From Letharia columbiana (taxonomy: Eukaryota; Ascomycota; Lecanoromycetes; Lecanorales; Parmeliaceae), in assembly GCF_014066305.1 (NCBI RefSeq), contig NW_023501167.1:1-64000 (forward strand): DNA of 64,000 nucleotides, written 5' to 3'. Below, in pieces: positions 1 through 11,089 of this stretch (position 1 is its first letter; every line of letters begins with the position of its first letter). Below the pieces are notes generated by a model, which worked only from the letters and a program-made list of their open reading frames with translations, was not told the DNA's origin and searched no databases. The position numbers and the translations under genes are program-made.

Positions 1-1465
1 ATAGCTATTTCTTTTATTATAATTAGAGATTTATATATTTAATCTACTAATATCTATTCTCTCTTCTAAATAATTATTCTAGAAAGTATCTTATATACTC
101 GCTTAACTACGGCCTCTTTATAAATAGCCTTAATATCTCGCTCGATAATTTATCTTAAGTAGTTATTAGTAATAGATTCTTTTATAAATCGAGCTAATAG
201 CTATCGTATACTCTTTAAAATAATAAAAGTCTAAGTAATAAGTAGTTCTTTAAATTATTAATCGTATTTAATAATATCTTCGACTTTATAGAGAATTCTA
301 GTAAGTATAAGAGATATAAACTTATTTAAAGTTATAGCGCGAGGTATTAGATTTCTAATTTTTTTAAATATTACTTTAGAGTTATAGAATACGAAATTAA
401 TCTTTTAAAAGGTCGAATATATAGTACTAGGCGTAAAGGTTTAAGTTTTTATTTAATTGAATATTACGAGAAAGTTAAATCTATTAAAGTCGCTACTCTT
501 AAGATATATAGTCGAATCTATAGCCTTCGTATAATAATATTTAAATAGTTAAAAGTATCTTATATCTAATAGCTATATAATATATATAAAATATTAAAAA
601 ATATAAATAAGTCGATCTTCAATTATTAGATAAATATATAAAATTCGTAGGTGTAGTAGAATTCGAAGCCGTTTAGAATTAAGATTCTTTATTCTTTCAC
701 TTAATGATAATAAGAAAATATATTAAAATGTAGTAGTTAGTTATATACTAATCGATTATTTAAATATTTAGTAAATAAAATAATTAATATAGTATTCGAA
801 GATAAGTCGTTTTTACTTCATTTATATAGAATATAAGTATCTTTTAGAATTATAAATAAAGATATACTTTAGTCTACGGCGCTAATATATTTCACGAATA
901 TAATATAATTACGATTATCTAAATCTATAAATTATAGAGATTTACTTTTATTTAAAGTAATAATATAATAAATAATTTTATAACTAATTCGAAAGTCAGT
1001 CTCGTTTATATTTCAAATATTCTAATATTATATACCCTTCTCTTTATAGCTCCATCGAAATTTCTTATACGCTACGCGTATACTTTTAATATTATATATA
1101 TTCTTACACTTAATACTAAGAGATTTTTACTTTTATTTATAATATTTAAAGTATCGTTTTATAAATTATATAGTTTAATTTTTATTAAGTAATTTAGAGG
1201 GATAATATAAATTTAAAGCGATTTTTAGAATATATTTAATAGTATTCTAAATATAATTTAATTAAAGTAAATACTTAATATTATTTAGATAATTAATATA
1301 GTTATATAGCGACTATTTTTAAGTTATAATAAGACGTATATAGATAGATATTTAAGTACTTCTAAAAGCTTATCTTCGAAGCCGTCTTTATATTTATCGC
1401 GGTTTAAGATTATAATACTCTACGGCCGCTATAGCGCTATGAAAATAACTATTTTTATACTTATT
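1..1465. repeat. AT-rich, RIP-degraded repeat tract
   Basis: The tract is extremely A+T rich and saturated with TpA. In the first 540 bases I find no CpA and a single TpG (near 458), whereas both dinucleotides are common beyond about 1470. Loss of CpA/TpG with gain of TpA is the established footprint of repeat-induced point mutation in Pezizomycotina. Stops occur throughout all frames apart from one stretch near 345-545, so no intact gene is present. The tract is probably an inactivated transposon, but I cannot name its family. It continues past the left window edge, and its right border with normal-composition DNA is sharp, near 1465. Confidence 0.85.
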
Positions 1466-1495
1466 AAATGCAGGTACCGTGAATACACATTATCG

Positions 1496-2169
1496 ATGGG
1501 ACTGGCCTCTGTATCCCGAGAATCCCTTGCGAGAATCTACTTTCGCGTGGTGGTGCAAATGGAGAGGGAATGGGGAGGGGCATCACGATAGTCGTGGGTG
1601 GTGCTCGGGAATCTTTGGACGCACAACCGCACTCTCTTCGTCTTGTGCTCAAGCGCCGAAAGGTTTTGTCAAGCTTGCCATTCGTACAGGCGCAGACTTG
1701 GTGCCCGTCCTCGCTTTCGGCGGTACGCATCTCCCAAGTCCAGATCTCCTCTCTTGAACCAGATTTTGAGTTTCGAGATATCCCTCATTGTTCCAGATCC
1801 CATCAAGCTTCGTGAGGCAATGCTGACTTTGAGAATCTACTTAGAAAATGAGTTGTATGATCAGGTGCAGCCCGAGCAGCACCCACTTATTCACAAAATC
1901 CAACTTGTGATTAAGAAAGTCTTGGGCTTTACTGTTCCCCTCTTCCATGCGCGAGGTGTATTCAATTACGACGTAGGCATGATGCCCTACCGACGGCCGC
2001 TCAACGTCGTGGTGGGCAGGCCAATCAGGTGCAGCAGGCAAGCAAGCCAGAGGAGACATATGTAGACGAGCTGCATGACGTATATGTTAAGGAGTTGGAG
2101 AGGATATGGGAGGAGTGGAAAGATGAATTTGCCAGGGAGAGAACCGGAGAGCTGCAAATCGTCGAGTGA
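1496..2169 (+). pseudogene. Diacylglycerol O-acyltransferase 2 (DGAT2), 5'-truncated and frameshifted pseudogene
   Basis: Three frames together spell the C-terminal half of a fungal DGAT2, the enzyme that makes triacylglycerol at the ER and lipid droplets. The pieces are MGLASVSRESLARI, then GEGMGRGITIVVGGARESL, then GFVKLAIRTGADLVPVLAFG, then YDQVQPEQHPLIHK with GVFNYDVGMMPYRRPLN, and finally a tail ending in ELQIVE and a stop. A genuine-looking phase-1 intron (1723-1844) joins LAFG to ENELYDQ. Single-base deletions break the frame near 1537, near 1664 and near 2027. The N-terminal half, with the membrane segments and the HPHG region, is absent; the homology starts about 30 bases from the RIP tract. 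A decayed duplicate copy is the simplest reading. Sequencing error is unlikely to explain three breaks in one gene. Confidence 0.85.
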
Positions 2170-2371
2170 TTGAGTCTGTACAACATAGCAAAAGAGGTAT
2201 TCAAGGGCTTCCTCATCTCCATATTGCCATCTTCGTGGCCTAAACCTCCAACAAGCGCTGCCTCCCTTCGTAATGTCGTTCGATATGGTACAAGCCGATG
2301 TGGCGCTAGGCCGAGTGAACGCCTCACCAGTAACACATCAAGAAATACAACGTCAACAAGCTATGGGTCCC

Positions 2372-3878
2372 CTAGTCTCCGTTCACACCCGTACCATCCT
2401 CCCGCCTTACGATAAATGGGGGATCTTTGCGAAAAAGGGGCCTACGCGTCTTCACCCAGCCAATGAATAGCCCGACATCCTTGACAACAGCGGAAGGAAC
2501 CCCCATCTTTTGGGCCCACATTGGTAGCCAGCCTTTTGCGTCACTAGCTGTAGCCATGACCCATTCAACATTCTGGTCCGGGAGCATCTGGCAACGCTCA
2601 ATGCTCGTATAGACACTGAAGGAATGTCAGCAATTGGGCTATTCATAGGGATGTTGGATTAGCAATCATACCCAAGAACCGGCTTCTTCCGCTTCACTGC
2701 GCTGTCACCTTTACGCAAATTCCTTCCATTGCTGTACATCGCCACTGTTAGACCCGAGATGTCCACTGGGATCTGTACAACAACAAAAGAGTGCTTTCCC
2801 CTTTTCGCAGTGACGACAAGGACTGGAAAGACGCGGTTGGAAAGCATAGCCGGTAGTTCATGGCACATTTCGTGGACTGCAGACAAGATAGTCAGCCAAA
2901 TTTCTTCGGAGTTGCCACTTCAACTGAAACGAGAAACGCTGTGATTCTCGAGATGGCCGATGTGAAGGAAAAAGGTCGGTAGAAATAACACGCTTACTGC
3001 TCATGCTTAGGTCCCTATAATTATCAATAGCTGACCCATTCGCAATAGCTGACCCTATTTGCTCGGACCAATCAAGCACTTTATACGAATCGAAGACATC
3101 TGGCGTATACTCTCTAGTGTGGTTGTCCAGTCAGCAGTTAATCTCTCCATACGGGAAGTGGAGTCACAAAACAGGCGTCTCAAGTATGAGATGAGATTAC
3201 CGATATCGTCCGAAGAAGAGGAATTTGGGGCTGGGGAAGTCCTACTGCTCATGCTTCGAATGGTCATGCCGTAAGCCGAAGTCGAACTCGTCGAGGTCTG
3301 CAGTTCCTTCGTCGCTGTGATTGGCATGGCGACTCCTCCTGGCAAACCAAGCTTCGGCAGGTTTCCTCCCATTGGACCAATTTCGCGGAATACCTACGTA
3401 GAGTCCGGAGTCAATATAGCTCCTTCGAGGGAAAGCGAGGGAAGAGATAGGTCTTGGTAGACAAAGAGAGGTTCGCTCTTGATGCACTGTGTCGTGATTC
3501 GAAATAGGCCAGAAGTTCCTTCGGGATGTACCTACTGGAATTAATCCAGGGAATAGCCTGAATCTCTGCCTCCGAAATATTTCGACTCAACAGTCTAACC
3601 TTGGCTGTGGCTGGAGCAGACTTTTTCAAATTGCCTTCTTTGAACGTGGCCGGAAGAGTATCATCCACGAATATTGTAGCCTGGTCGAAGACTTCCTCCA
3701 TGAATGATATGAGATTGGGACGTTCGCTTGAGTCGACTTTGCCAGCTTGTGATGGACTGCTCTCGGCAGACCTGGTGTGTTCTGAATGAGGGATGACCAG
3801 AGATTCGAGCGCAGGGTGGGCCGGTAATTCGTTGATGTGCAGTGGAAGTAGACGTACAAGATTGCCTAATGGCGCCAT
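2372..3878 (-). CDS. DUF3074 (START-like) domain protein
   Basis: Model: complement(2372..2615, 2672..2917, 3054..3113, 3246..3393, 3536..3878), 346 aa, closing in frame. Recognisable family blocks in order are AEAWFARRSRHANHSDEGTA, EYTPDVFDSYKVLDW, VHEMCHELP, RVFPVLVVTA, VVQIPVDIS, YSNGRN, and EWVMATASDAKGWLPMWAQK followed by VPSAVVKDVGLFI. DUF3074 proteins carry a START/Bet v 1-like fold, but their ligand and role are not established. The N-terminal 110 residues are less conserved. The third intron is the weakest call: its donor GTCAGC is non-canonical and sits in a duplicated GGGTCAGCTATTG, so a second donor 18 bases on would add six residues. It is the first intact gene beside the degraded DGAT2 copy. 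Confidence 0.85.
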
Positions 3879-4859
3879 TGTTGGATTCAGGAGCGCTGTT
3901 GCTTCTAGATAGTGAACAAGGCAGAGTCAAAGCAACGTATAGAATGAACTGATATTCAGCAGTAATAATGACAAGCAAAGAGGAATGTTGATACACCGTT
4001 ACGACATATAATTAATGATTGAACTTTGAGCGAGTGTAGTGATGACGTACTTTAACTTGCGATGAATGTCAAACAGTCGCGGAAGTCGATGAGCAAATGA
4101 TGCATTTTCTATCCTCGGGAAGCGGCGGCCCGAACCCGTTACCAAAATAAATCACTCGCTCGTAAGAGCTGGGGGGGGAAGTTGCCCTCGAGTGGTACTT
4201 TACTCCTACTCCTACTCGACAGACGTTGACCATCTCCAGCCAGACGCGCAAAATTGTACGTAATGGAGACTCGTTGAAGGAATTTGAGTCCTATCGTGTC
4301 GGTTGGGCGTACAAAGTAGCGGTACCTTGTTTATTAATCGATAGACGGCTCTGGCAAACAAATACTTGCTTAATTTTCGTATTGAAGCCCGTGGAGGCAG
4401 CGACTACACATCGCAAGCCAGTTTTCCAGTCTGGCTCCGTCGTGAAACAGTAAAAGAAAGGAATACCTAGGAAAGGAAAAGTACTCCGACACCCAAGATT
4501 CGCAAGTACCTATTTCGTTGGTCTACAAGCCTGGGCGCTTAGATTCTGATTCGTCGGCTTAGACCAGCCCCCCTCTGATTAGGTAGCGTGGCGGCTACAG
4601 CACGAGATCCTTGTTCTTTGCAGAACACTACCTCCGTACTCCGTACATAAGTAAGTATTACGACCGTGACGACCGTGACGACCGTGACGAATGAAGGCAT
4701 GATATCAACAGTCCCTGCCGCTTCACCTAATTTCCACATATCACTCGTGCGTAGCAATCACCCAGACTGGCCTGCTTGACATCAATTCTTCGACAAGGCT
4801 ATTTATACCCTCATTTCCTTAGGCCGACCGATTGTGCGAGCTCACTCAAGCACTAAAGC
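3879..4859. other. Intergenic region with a short tandem repeat
   Basis: This is the shared promoter region between the DUF3074 gene (leftward) and the phosphatase gene (rightward). It holds a run of G near 4173 and a 9-base tandem repeat of unit gaccgtgac, slightly over three copies at about 4660-4689. Short open frames here show no recognisable sequence. Confidence 0.6.
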
Positions 4860-7800
4860 ATGAGCTCCAGCGGCGTACGTCATGGCAAGCCCGGCGATGA
4901 AATGTTTCTTCAGAGACCTTTGGCCGAAGATTCGCCAACTATCGAACCATTAAGGATATACAAACGCGACTCATGCTCCCCAGAATCCGACAATCAACAT
5001 CCACCTCACATACACTCCGCTGCCTTTGCTCTTCCTCCCGGCGCATCGAGCTCACCAGCTCCACTGCCCTACCCAGATGATCGTCAACGCTTCCAACCAC
5101 GGCCTGCCAACGGTCGGACAACAACAAGCGAACAGGGCAGAGTCTCGCCAGCATACCCTGCTTCGCCTCCTCGCGTGGGTTTTGCAGAACCTGCAAGACC
5201 GGGTGTGCCTGAATACCCGTCTGCGCTACGCCCTCGAGGAGATGCCCAGTCAAGCTCCAGGTTGGCAGAACGAAGGGCAAACATACCGAAGCCATTGCCG
5301 GACTCACCGGGACCAGAAGCCCCAGACAAAGAAGGGCTTTTCCAGAGGCTGCCGCAGAGAGACAGAGAATCGTCAATAGCGGACGCCCGAAAACCGTCTC
5401 AGGCTGAAGTCAATCCGTACCCCGATTACTATCAGCAGTACTGGCCACCTCCAGGAGGGTCTACTTCTGGTGACTCAGCCCCATCTGGAGGCTTGAATGT
5501 TCCGAACCCTGCCGGTGTGAATAGACTGAGTTCGACTGCCTCTACGTCGACTACAAAAGCTCAGCGTGGCTCTCCACCTCCCCCCGAAACCCCGATACTA
5601 CCACCAGGGGACCCGCTGGGAGGGGGTATAGAAGCGCGCTACGCTGCGGCAGGCATCGCAGGTACATCCACATTGACAAGCCTGCAAGCTCAGAATGCAG
5701 CTGCCGCACACAGAGCAGCCCAGTACCCCCAGCCTGCGAGAGCGCAAGAGTCGGCAGCACTGCAGCAGCCAGACCAGACGAGAAGGCCTTGGACACCTAC
5801 AGAGCAGCCTGGAAGTCAGCCTCATGGGCCTCCGACGGTATACCAAGGCCCCGGCCAGGCCTCTGGCTCACCTCCCGTACAATCGCCGATCCCTCAAGGG
5901 CAAGTTACTTCTCCATCCTCACAAGTGGGAAGGACTACCGCCTCAGCAGCTCTGGAACAAGATTTTCAACGAATGCATGTCACATCGTCTCCTCCACCCG
6001 CTTACTCGCCAGCTGGATCCTCCGCCACTGGGACACAAGGTTATCCCAACGAGAAACATTCTCAAGCAGTTGGAGGTGACGCCGCGGGAGCGACTGTTGG
6101 AGGTGCAGCAGGAGCGGCTGCGGCGGTGAACTCTCGAGCAGAGTCCGGCAATCAAGGCCACCCAGCATTCGCCCATGATTCTCCTAGACCTCAAGTGGCA
6201 ACGGCGCTACAGCCACTACAAGCAAGCACTCAAGCCTCTATACAAGTGCCGACCAAATCATCTCCTGCGCCTGCTGGTCCTGGGCCTGCTTCACCTCCAC
6301 CTCTTCCAGAGGGCTGGATCCATCACCTCGATCCCAACTCAGGCCAGTATTACTACATTCATCTACCTACCCAATCTACACAGTGGGAGTTTCCCAAGGG
6401 GCCAACACCTCTCAATCTCAATGAGCCCCTGTCACCAACCGGTAGTGTCAACTTTGGAAATGCGCTTGCATCTCCAGGCCTTAGTGCGTTCAGTGGTAAG
6501 CCATTGGCATCTCCAGGATTTCAGCCATCCACACCAGGTTATCAAGATAGTATCATGAGCATGCAGTCCTCAACTCCTACCGTAGCAGGCTTTTCCGGAC
6601 CTCCACCAAGTGCAGGCGTGGATATGTACAGGATTGCGCCTACTAATGGAGTTTACTTCGGGCCTTACCTAAGGTATACCAATATGGATCTACAGAGGGG
6701 CATTTGGCTGGGGTCAATATTGCTCATCACCGACGCTCCTCAACCTCCCACTATACATATCCACCAAAGCGTAGATCTCTCTCCAAACCCCCGCCAACTG
6801 AAAGCCAGTCAAATCTCCGTTCATCAGCGCTGGACTTTCTATCGGTATGATGTAGATCTACAGATGGAGGAGCATACTAGTGCAAAATGGACCTATGCCA
6901 TAACTTCTCATCTTGGCTGCACAAGATATGAATTCTTAGTTGCGGGCCGTAATGAGACGAACTGGCGATTCATTGCGACTTCTGGCAACGACTTCTCGCT
7001 CAATGTCAATACCAATGAGCGAGCTCGTGTGGGTGGCATCGGTCATATGTGGAAGGACATAATGCAAAAACACGTCGAGTGCGGTGGTTTCCATACGCAG
7101 CTTGGCTTGGGCGATCAGATATATGCCGATAGAATATGGAAGGAGATTCCTTTACTGAAGCAATGGCTAGCAATGAGTGGCAAAGAGAATAGAAAGAACG
7201 CTCAGTGGACGGCCAAGCACGAAGAAGATGTCTCACATGCGTATTTCCATTATTATACCAGTCATTTCGACCAGCCATACTTGCGAGAAGCTTTTGCGCA
7301 AATACCGCACGTTTTGCAGATTGATGATCATGACATGTAGGTTCTCAAACTCGCCGTGAGCGAAAGTCGGCATGAAGACTAAAAGCTTGCAGTTTCGACG
7401 GTTTCGGATCATACCCTGAATACATGCAATTTTCTAACATGTTTAAGAATATTGGCCGAGTCGGCATAGAAATGTACTTGCTTTTCCAGCACCACACCAC
7501 TCTGGAGATTCTCCGCAACGTGAGTACGGACACCGATATCTTCACCATTACTGGCACTGGTTGGCATTTCGTGAAGTACCTTGGGCCTGCAGTCGTCGTC
7601 GTGGGTCCGGACTGCCGATCTGAGAGGAATCCCCATCAGGTAATGGCTGGTCCAACGTACCAGGGCCTCTTCCCGAAAGTCGCAATGCTACCGCCTAGTG
7701 TGCAACATTGCATCTGGATGATTTCGGTACCAATCGTGTATCCAAGACTGGAAGCGGCTGAGCAGATTGCTCACACCGTTGCAACCGGTAAGAAAGCCGT

Positions 7801-8608
7801 GACCGGTGCCTACAACCTCTTGGGTAAAGTGACCAGCTCGGCAGCTGGAGTTGTGGGTGCTAAAGGCGTTGTCGGCTCTGGCTTTGACTCTGTGAAGAAG
7901 GCTGTCGGCAAGTCTGGTCTCATGGGCGGGATATTGAGTCCATTCGGCGACATTGACATGCTCGATGAACTGCGCGATCAATGGACGCACGAATCCAAGG
8001 TAAGCCCTGATTACTCGCCAGTCGTCGAAAGTGTCTCATGCTAACTCCCATCAGGATCTTGAACGCACTTACCTCATTCGTACCCTTCAGAGTATATCCC
8101 ACCAAAAATCAATTCGTATGACTTTTCTATCAGGTGCCGTCGATTGCTGCGGTGCTGGTATTGTGCACGATCCGGCAAAACCATCTGATCACAAGACCAT
8201 GTACCAACTCATATCTGCCTCTGTCGTCAACACCCCCCTCCATCTTACGTCCTCAAGCTTCTCCACGCCTCCCAGAAACCGCTATACATCCCACAGAACG
8301 GACACCGCTCGAATAATGCGCCGAGCGATACAAAGGAGGACATGATGGAAATATTCGCTGCAGAGCCAGATGGAAGACAGCGAGATATGAGGAAGCTAAT
8401 GGGCAGGAGGAATTATGTGGCAATTGTGGCTTACGATCCGGAAGTTGTGACGGGGACCTTCGGACAAACGAACATGCATGGCACAGCGACTGGGAAGTTG
8501 AGCTTGGCCGTAGATTTCATGGTGCAGACCGATGCAGCGGGGATGGGGGCGGTGGGGGTGAGTAAATATGGGCCTGTCATTGTGCCTAGTTTGGAATATG
8601 GCAGATGA
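4860..8608 (+). CDS. WW-domain, PhoD-like phosphatase family protein (one apparent frameshift)
   Basis: Exons are 4860..7336, 7393..7999 and 8055..8608, about 1212 aa if one missing base is allowed for. Residues 1-470 are Pro/Ser/Gln-rich and probably disordered. A WW domain follows at about 480-512 (LPEGWIHHLDPNSGQYYYIH, then TQWEFP), which is expected to bind proline-rich peptides. From about 600 on there is a PhoD-like metallophosphatase region with HTQLGLGDQIYADRIW and QIDDHDIFDGFGSYPEYMQ, the likely metal-binding loops; the second is created exactly by splicing at 7336/7393. The conserved C-terminal block NYVAIVAYDPEVVTG ends near 8450. After VVNTP the frame must shift by one within a six-C run (8233-8238) to continue as PSSYVLKLLHASQ. 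The substrate is unknown. The start is the first ATG. Confidence 0.85.
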
Positions 8609-8952
8609 GGGAGAATGTCCGGTATGGCAAGCGGGTTCATTTGGATTTAGCATGCCATGATTGTTCTTTGTACGGCTTAGGTGCACGAGTACTAGTGTTG
8701 TGCAGTCACATCATGGAGCTCACAATTTGTTTACCACGTCAAGTAAAAATGGGTATAGATAGCACGAGCCATCGATAACCGGAGAGCATTTCCTTCTTCG
8801 TGAAGTATAATCACGCACCTTCTATTATGGGAAGTTTCCAGACAAGCAGAAAAATCACAGCTTGTGTTTCCTATACCCACTACTTCCTACTTGTTCTCCT
8901 CTCCTCCAATAATCTCTTCCGCCTGACCTGTAATTTTCTCCTCTCTCCACCA
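8609..8952. other. Convergent 3' intergenic region
   Basis: Short spacer between the 3' ends of the phosphatase gene and the mS41 gene. Pyrimidine-rich from about 8880 to 8990, which runs into the end of the next gene. No gene seen. Confidence 0.5.
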
Positions 8953-9618
8953 TCAACCTTCCACCCCTCTCCTGACCTCCCACATCCCTTCCTGAACCTT
9001 GATGGTGGCCACGCTCCCACTCGTTCCCTTCACGGGCTGCACATATGGTCCCACTATCGTCCGCAAGCCAACCACTTTCATGCCATCCACTGGTTTCAGC
9101 TGCTGTAACGATAGGCTCTTCTCTATGACCTCTGGTGGCTCGTTGACGATCATCCTCTTCGTTCGTTGTAGGCCAATTGCTATGCTCGTGCTTCTGGATT
9201 TTGGAATCGCCGCTTTGGCAACGGGGAGTTCCACTACACGGAGTTCTGCCCCCCCATCCTTGACGTGCCTGAGATCTCCACCCACGCCGAAGATGCCTTT
9301 TCTGAATCTATCCCTCCACCAGAGCAGGTACCGTCGCGTTCGAGCTGGCTCAACGCCTAATTCACGAAGTTGGGTTGACGTGAGGGAAAAGAGGGATTGC
9401 CAAGTGGGTATTTTTCCGGCATGTTGTGAGAGGTTACGGCCAATGAGTTTGAGAAAGGTGGAGGCGTCTGGAACAAATGGCGTGGGTTGAGGAGTTGGGG
9501 GTTGAGAAGCGGAGGCTCGAGCGTGGAGATGGCGGAGACAGTGCGAAGGTTGGGATCTTATGAAAAAGGATTGAAGGGTTGATCGTATTAAGGGGGATGG
9601 CAGGCTTCTGACGATCAT
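8953..9618 (-). CDS. FYV4: Mitochondrial small ribosomal subunit protein mS41 (Fyv4), IGR motif
   Basis: Intronless, 221 aa, ATG at 9618. The N-terminus (MIVRSLPSPLIRSTLQSFFI and on) is Arg/Ser rich without acidic residues for about 60 residues, which fits a mitochondrial presequence. Residues about 50-105 carry the IGR motif domain: FLKLIGRNLSQHAGKIPTW, then LFSLTSTQLRELGV and ARTRRYLLWWRDRFRKG. This domain defines the Fyv4/mS41 family of the mitoribosomal small subunit. The C-terminal extension has no motif I recognise. It is transcribed divergently from the Cdk7 gene, with 256 bases between the start codons. Confidence 0.85.
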   Translation of the reverse strand: MIVRSLPSPLIRSTLQSFFIRSQPSHCLRHLHARASASQPPTPQPTPFVPDASTFLKLIGRNLSQHAGKIPTWQSLFSLTSTQLRELGVEPARTRRYLLWWRDRFRKGIFGVGGDLRHVKDGGAELRVVELPVAKAAIPKSRSTSIAIGLQRTKRMIVNEPPEVIEKSLSLQQLKPVDGMKVVGLRTIVGPYVQPVKGTSGSVATIKVQEGMWEVRRGVEG

Positions 9619-9874
9619 GATGGAAAGAGGCGCAATTGTATCTATATGTTGTGATTAATCGAGCTTTGAGGTTGCCAGGAGCGGAAGGATATTTCTACTA
9701 CTTGCCGTTAGCGCGAAAGCGCATATCAGCACTCTATGATTGGAGTGATGAGTCGGCGGGTTTGCTACTTTTACAAAGTCAACCGCAGATACAAAGTATA
9801 TGCCAATTGTGCCTTCTGAAGATCTTGCGGGGCTTTGAGAGAGTGTGATCTCAAGCCTCCCTCCAAAAGCAGCT

Positions 9875-11089
9875 ATGGCAATGTCGCCCGTAGTCACATA
9901 TGATAGTACATCCAACATCAAGGTCACTGCCACCAAAGCCAAATCTTTAGCTGTTCGCACCAACTCCATCTCGAAGCCTCAGAATGGTTCTACTTCTGAG
10001 CCAGGAAGAGGGCAGGAATTAGCAGAAAGACTGAACGATGAAACCAAACAAAAATACGTCAAGGACAAGAAGCTTGGAGAAGGCACTTACGCCATAGTTT
10101 ATTTGGGACACCTGAAAGCAGACCCCTCGTCCCTATTGGCAATCAAGAAGATCAAGGTCAACACCGAGTATCGCGATGGCTTATCTATGGACGCTATCAG
10201 AGAAGTCAAGTATCTTCAAGAGCTTTCACATCCAAACATCATTGCACTGCATGCTGTCTTCTCCTCCAAAAATCAAAACCTCAACCTGGTACTTGAGTAT
10301 CTACCCTTGGGAGATCTTGAAATGCTCATTAAAGACAGTGAGGGTATCCGCTACGGTACGGCTGAGGTCAAAGCTTGGATGGGCATGCTAGGTCGTGCTG
10401 TGTGGTTTTGCCATGAGAATTTCGTGCTACATCGCGATATAAAGCCCAACAATCTTCTTATAGCAGCAGACGGAGAAGTCAAGCTTGCTGATTTCGGACT
10501 GGCAAGGTCATTCTCTGACCCTTACCGGCCTATGACTTACCAGGTCATCACACGATGGTACCGACCTCCAGAGCTACTCTTTGGGGCAAGGTTCTACTCT
10601 GGTGCAGTCGATGTGTGGTCGATGGGAACAGTCTTCGCTGAACTCATATTACGCTTCCCTTTCGTTGCAGGGAACACCGACATGCACCAGCTTGAATTAA
10701 TATGCAACGCAATTGGCACTCCGACAGAGGAGAATTGGCCGGGTGTGTCCAAGCTCGAAGGCTATTTGAAATACGATAAAGCTGCAACAATACCAGTGCG
10801 CGGGAAGGACTTCTATTTGTCTAAATTTGGCACGGCAGGGCCTGTGGGAGTTGATTTGTTGATGTCTATGCTTGCCTTGGATCCTCGGAAACGGTGCACG
10901 TCCCGTGAGATGCTTGAGCATAAGTGGTGGTCGAGCGAACCACGACCCACTGCGAAAGAGGATCTGCCGAAGAAGGGTGGGGGACCGGAAAGGATGGGCG
11001 AGGATCTGAAGAGGAGAGGAGGTGAGATTGAAGACGGTCGCGGTGATAGAGTGGCGAGGAAGCTTAACTTTGGTGTGGCCAAGTCATAG
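9875..11089 (+). CDS. KIN28: Cyclin-dependent kinase of TFIIH (Cdk7/Kin28 type)
   Basis: Intronless, 404 aa. The frame is open from a GTG at 9845, but the first ATG is 9875 and is preferred. Kinase landmarks in order: glycine loop LGEGTYAIVYLG, lysine in LAIKKIKV, the PSTAIRE-equivalent helix LSMDAIREVKYLQEL, catalytic HRDIKPNN, DFGLARSFSDPYRP, and T-loop MTYQVITRWYRPPELLFG. The NTEYRDGLSMDAIREVKYL block is typical of Cdk7/Kin28 rather than Cdc2 or Pho85. Kin28/Cdk7 phosphorylates Ser5/7 of the RNA polymerase II C-terminal repeat and, in many species, activates other CDKs. The last 70 residues are charged and unlike the family. It partners with cyclin H and Mat1 homologues, which are not in this window. 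Confidence 0.93.
   Translation: MAMSPVVTYDSTSNIKVTATKAKSLAVRTNSISKPQNGSTSEPGRGQELAERLNDETKQKYVKDKKLGEGTYAIVYLGHLKADPSSLLAIKKIKVNTEYRDGLSMDAIREVKYLQELSHPNIIALHAVFSSKNQNLNLVLEYLPLGDLEMLIKDSEGIRYGTAEVKAWMGMLGRAVWFCHENFVLHRDIKPNNLLIAADGEVKLADFGLARSFSDPYRPMTYQVITRWYRPPELLFGARFYSGAVDVWSMGTVFAELILRFPFVAGNTDMHQLELICNAIGTPTEENWPGVSKLEGYLKYDKAATIPVRGKDFYLSKFGTAGPVGVDLLMSMLALDPRKRCTSREMLEHKWWSSEPRPTAKEDLPKKGGGPERMGEDLKRRGGEIEDGRGDRVARKLNFGVAKS

Noticed and set aside
9845..9874. GTG at 9845 as the Cdk7 start
   Set aside because: Nuclear fungal genes rarely start at GTG, and an ATG lies 30 bases downstream in frame.
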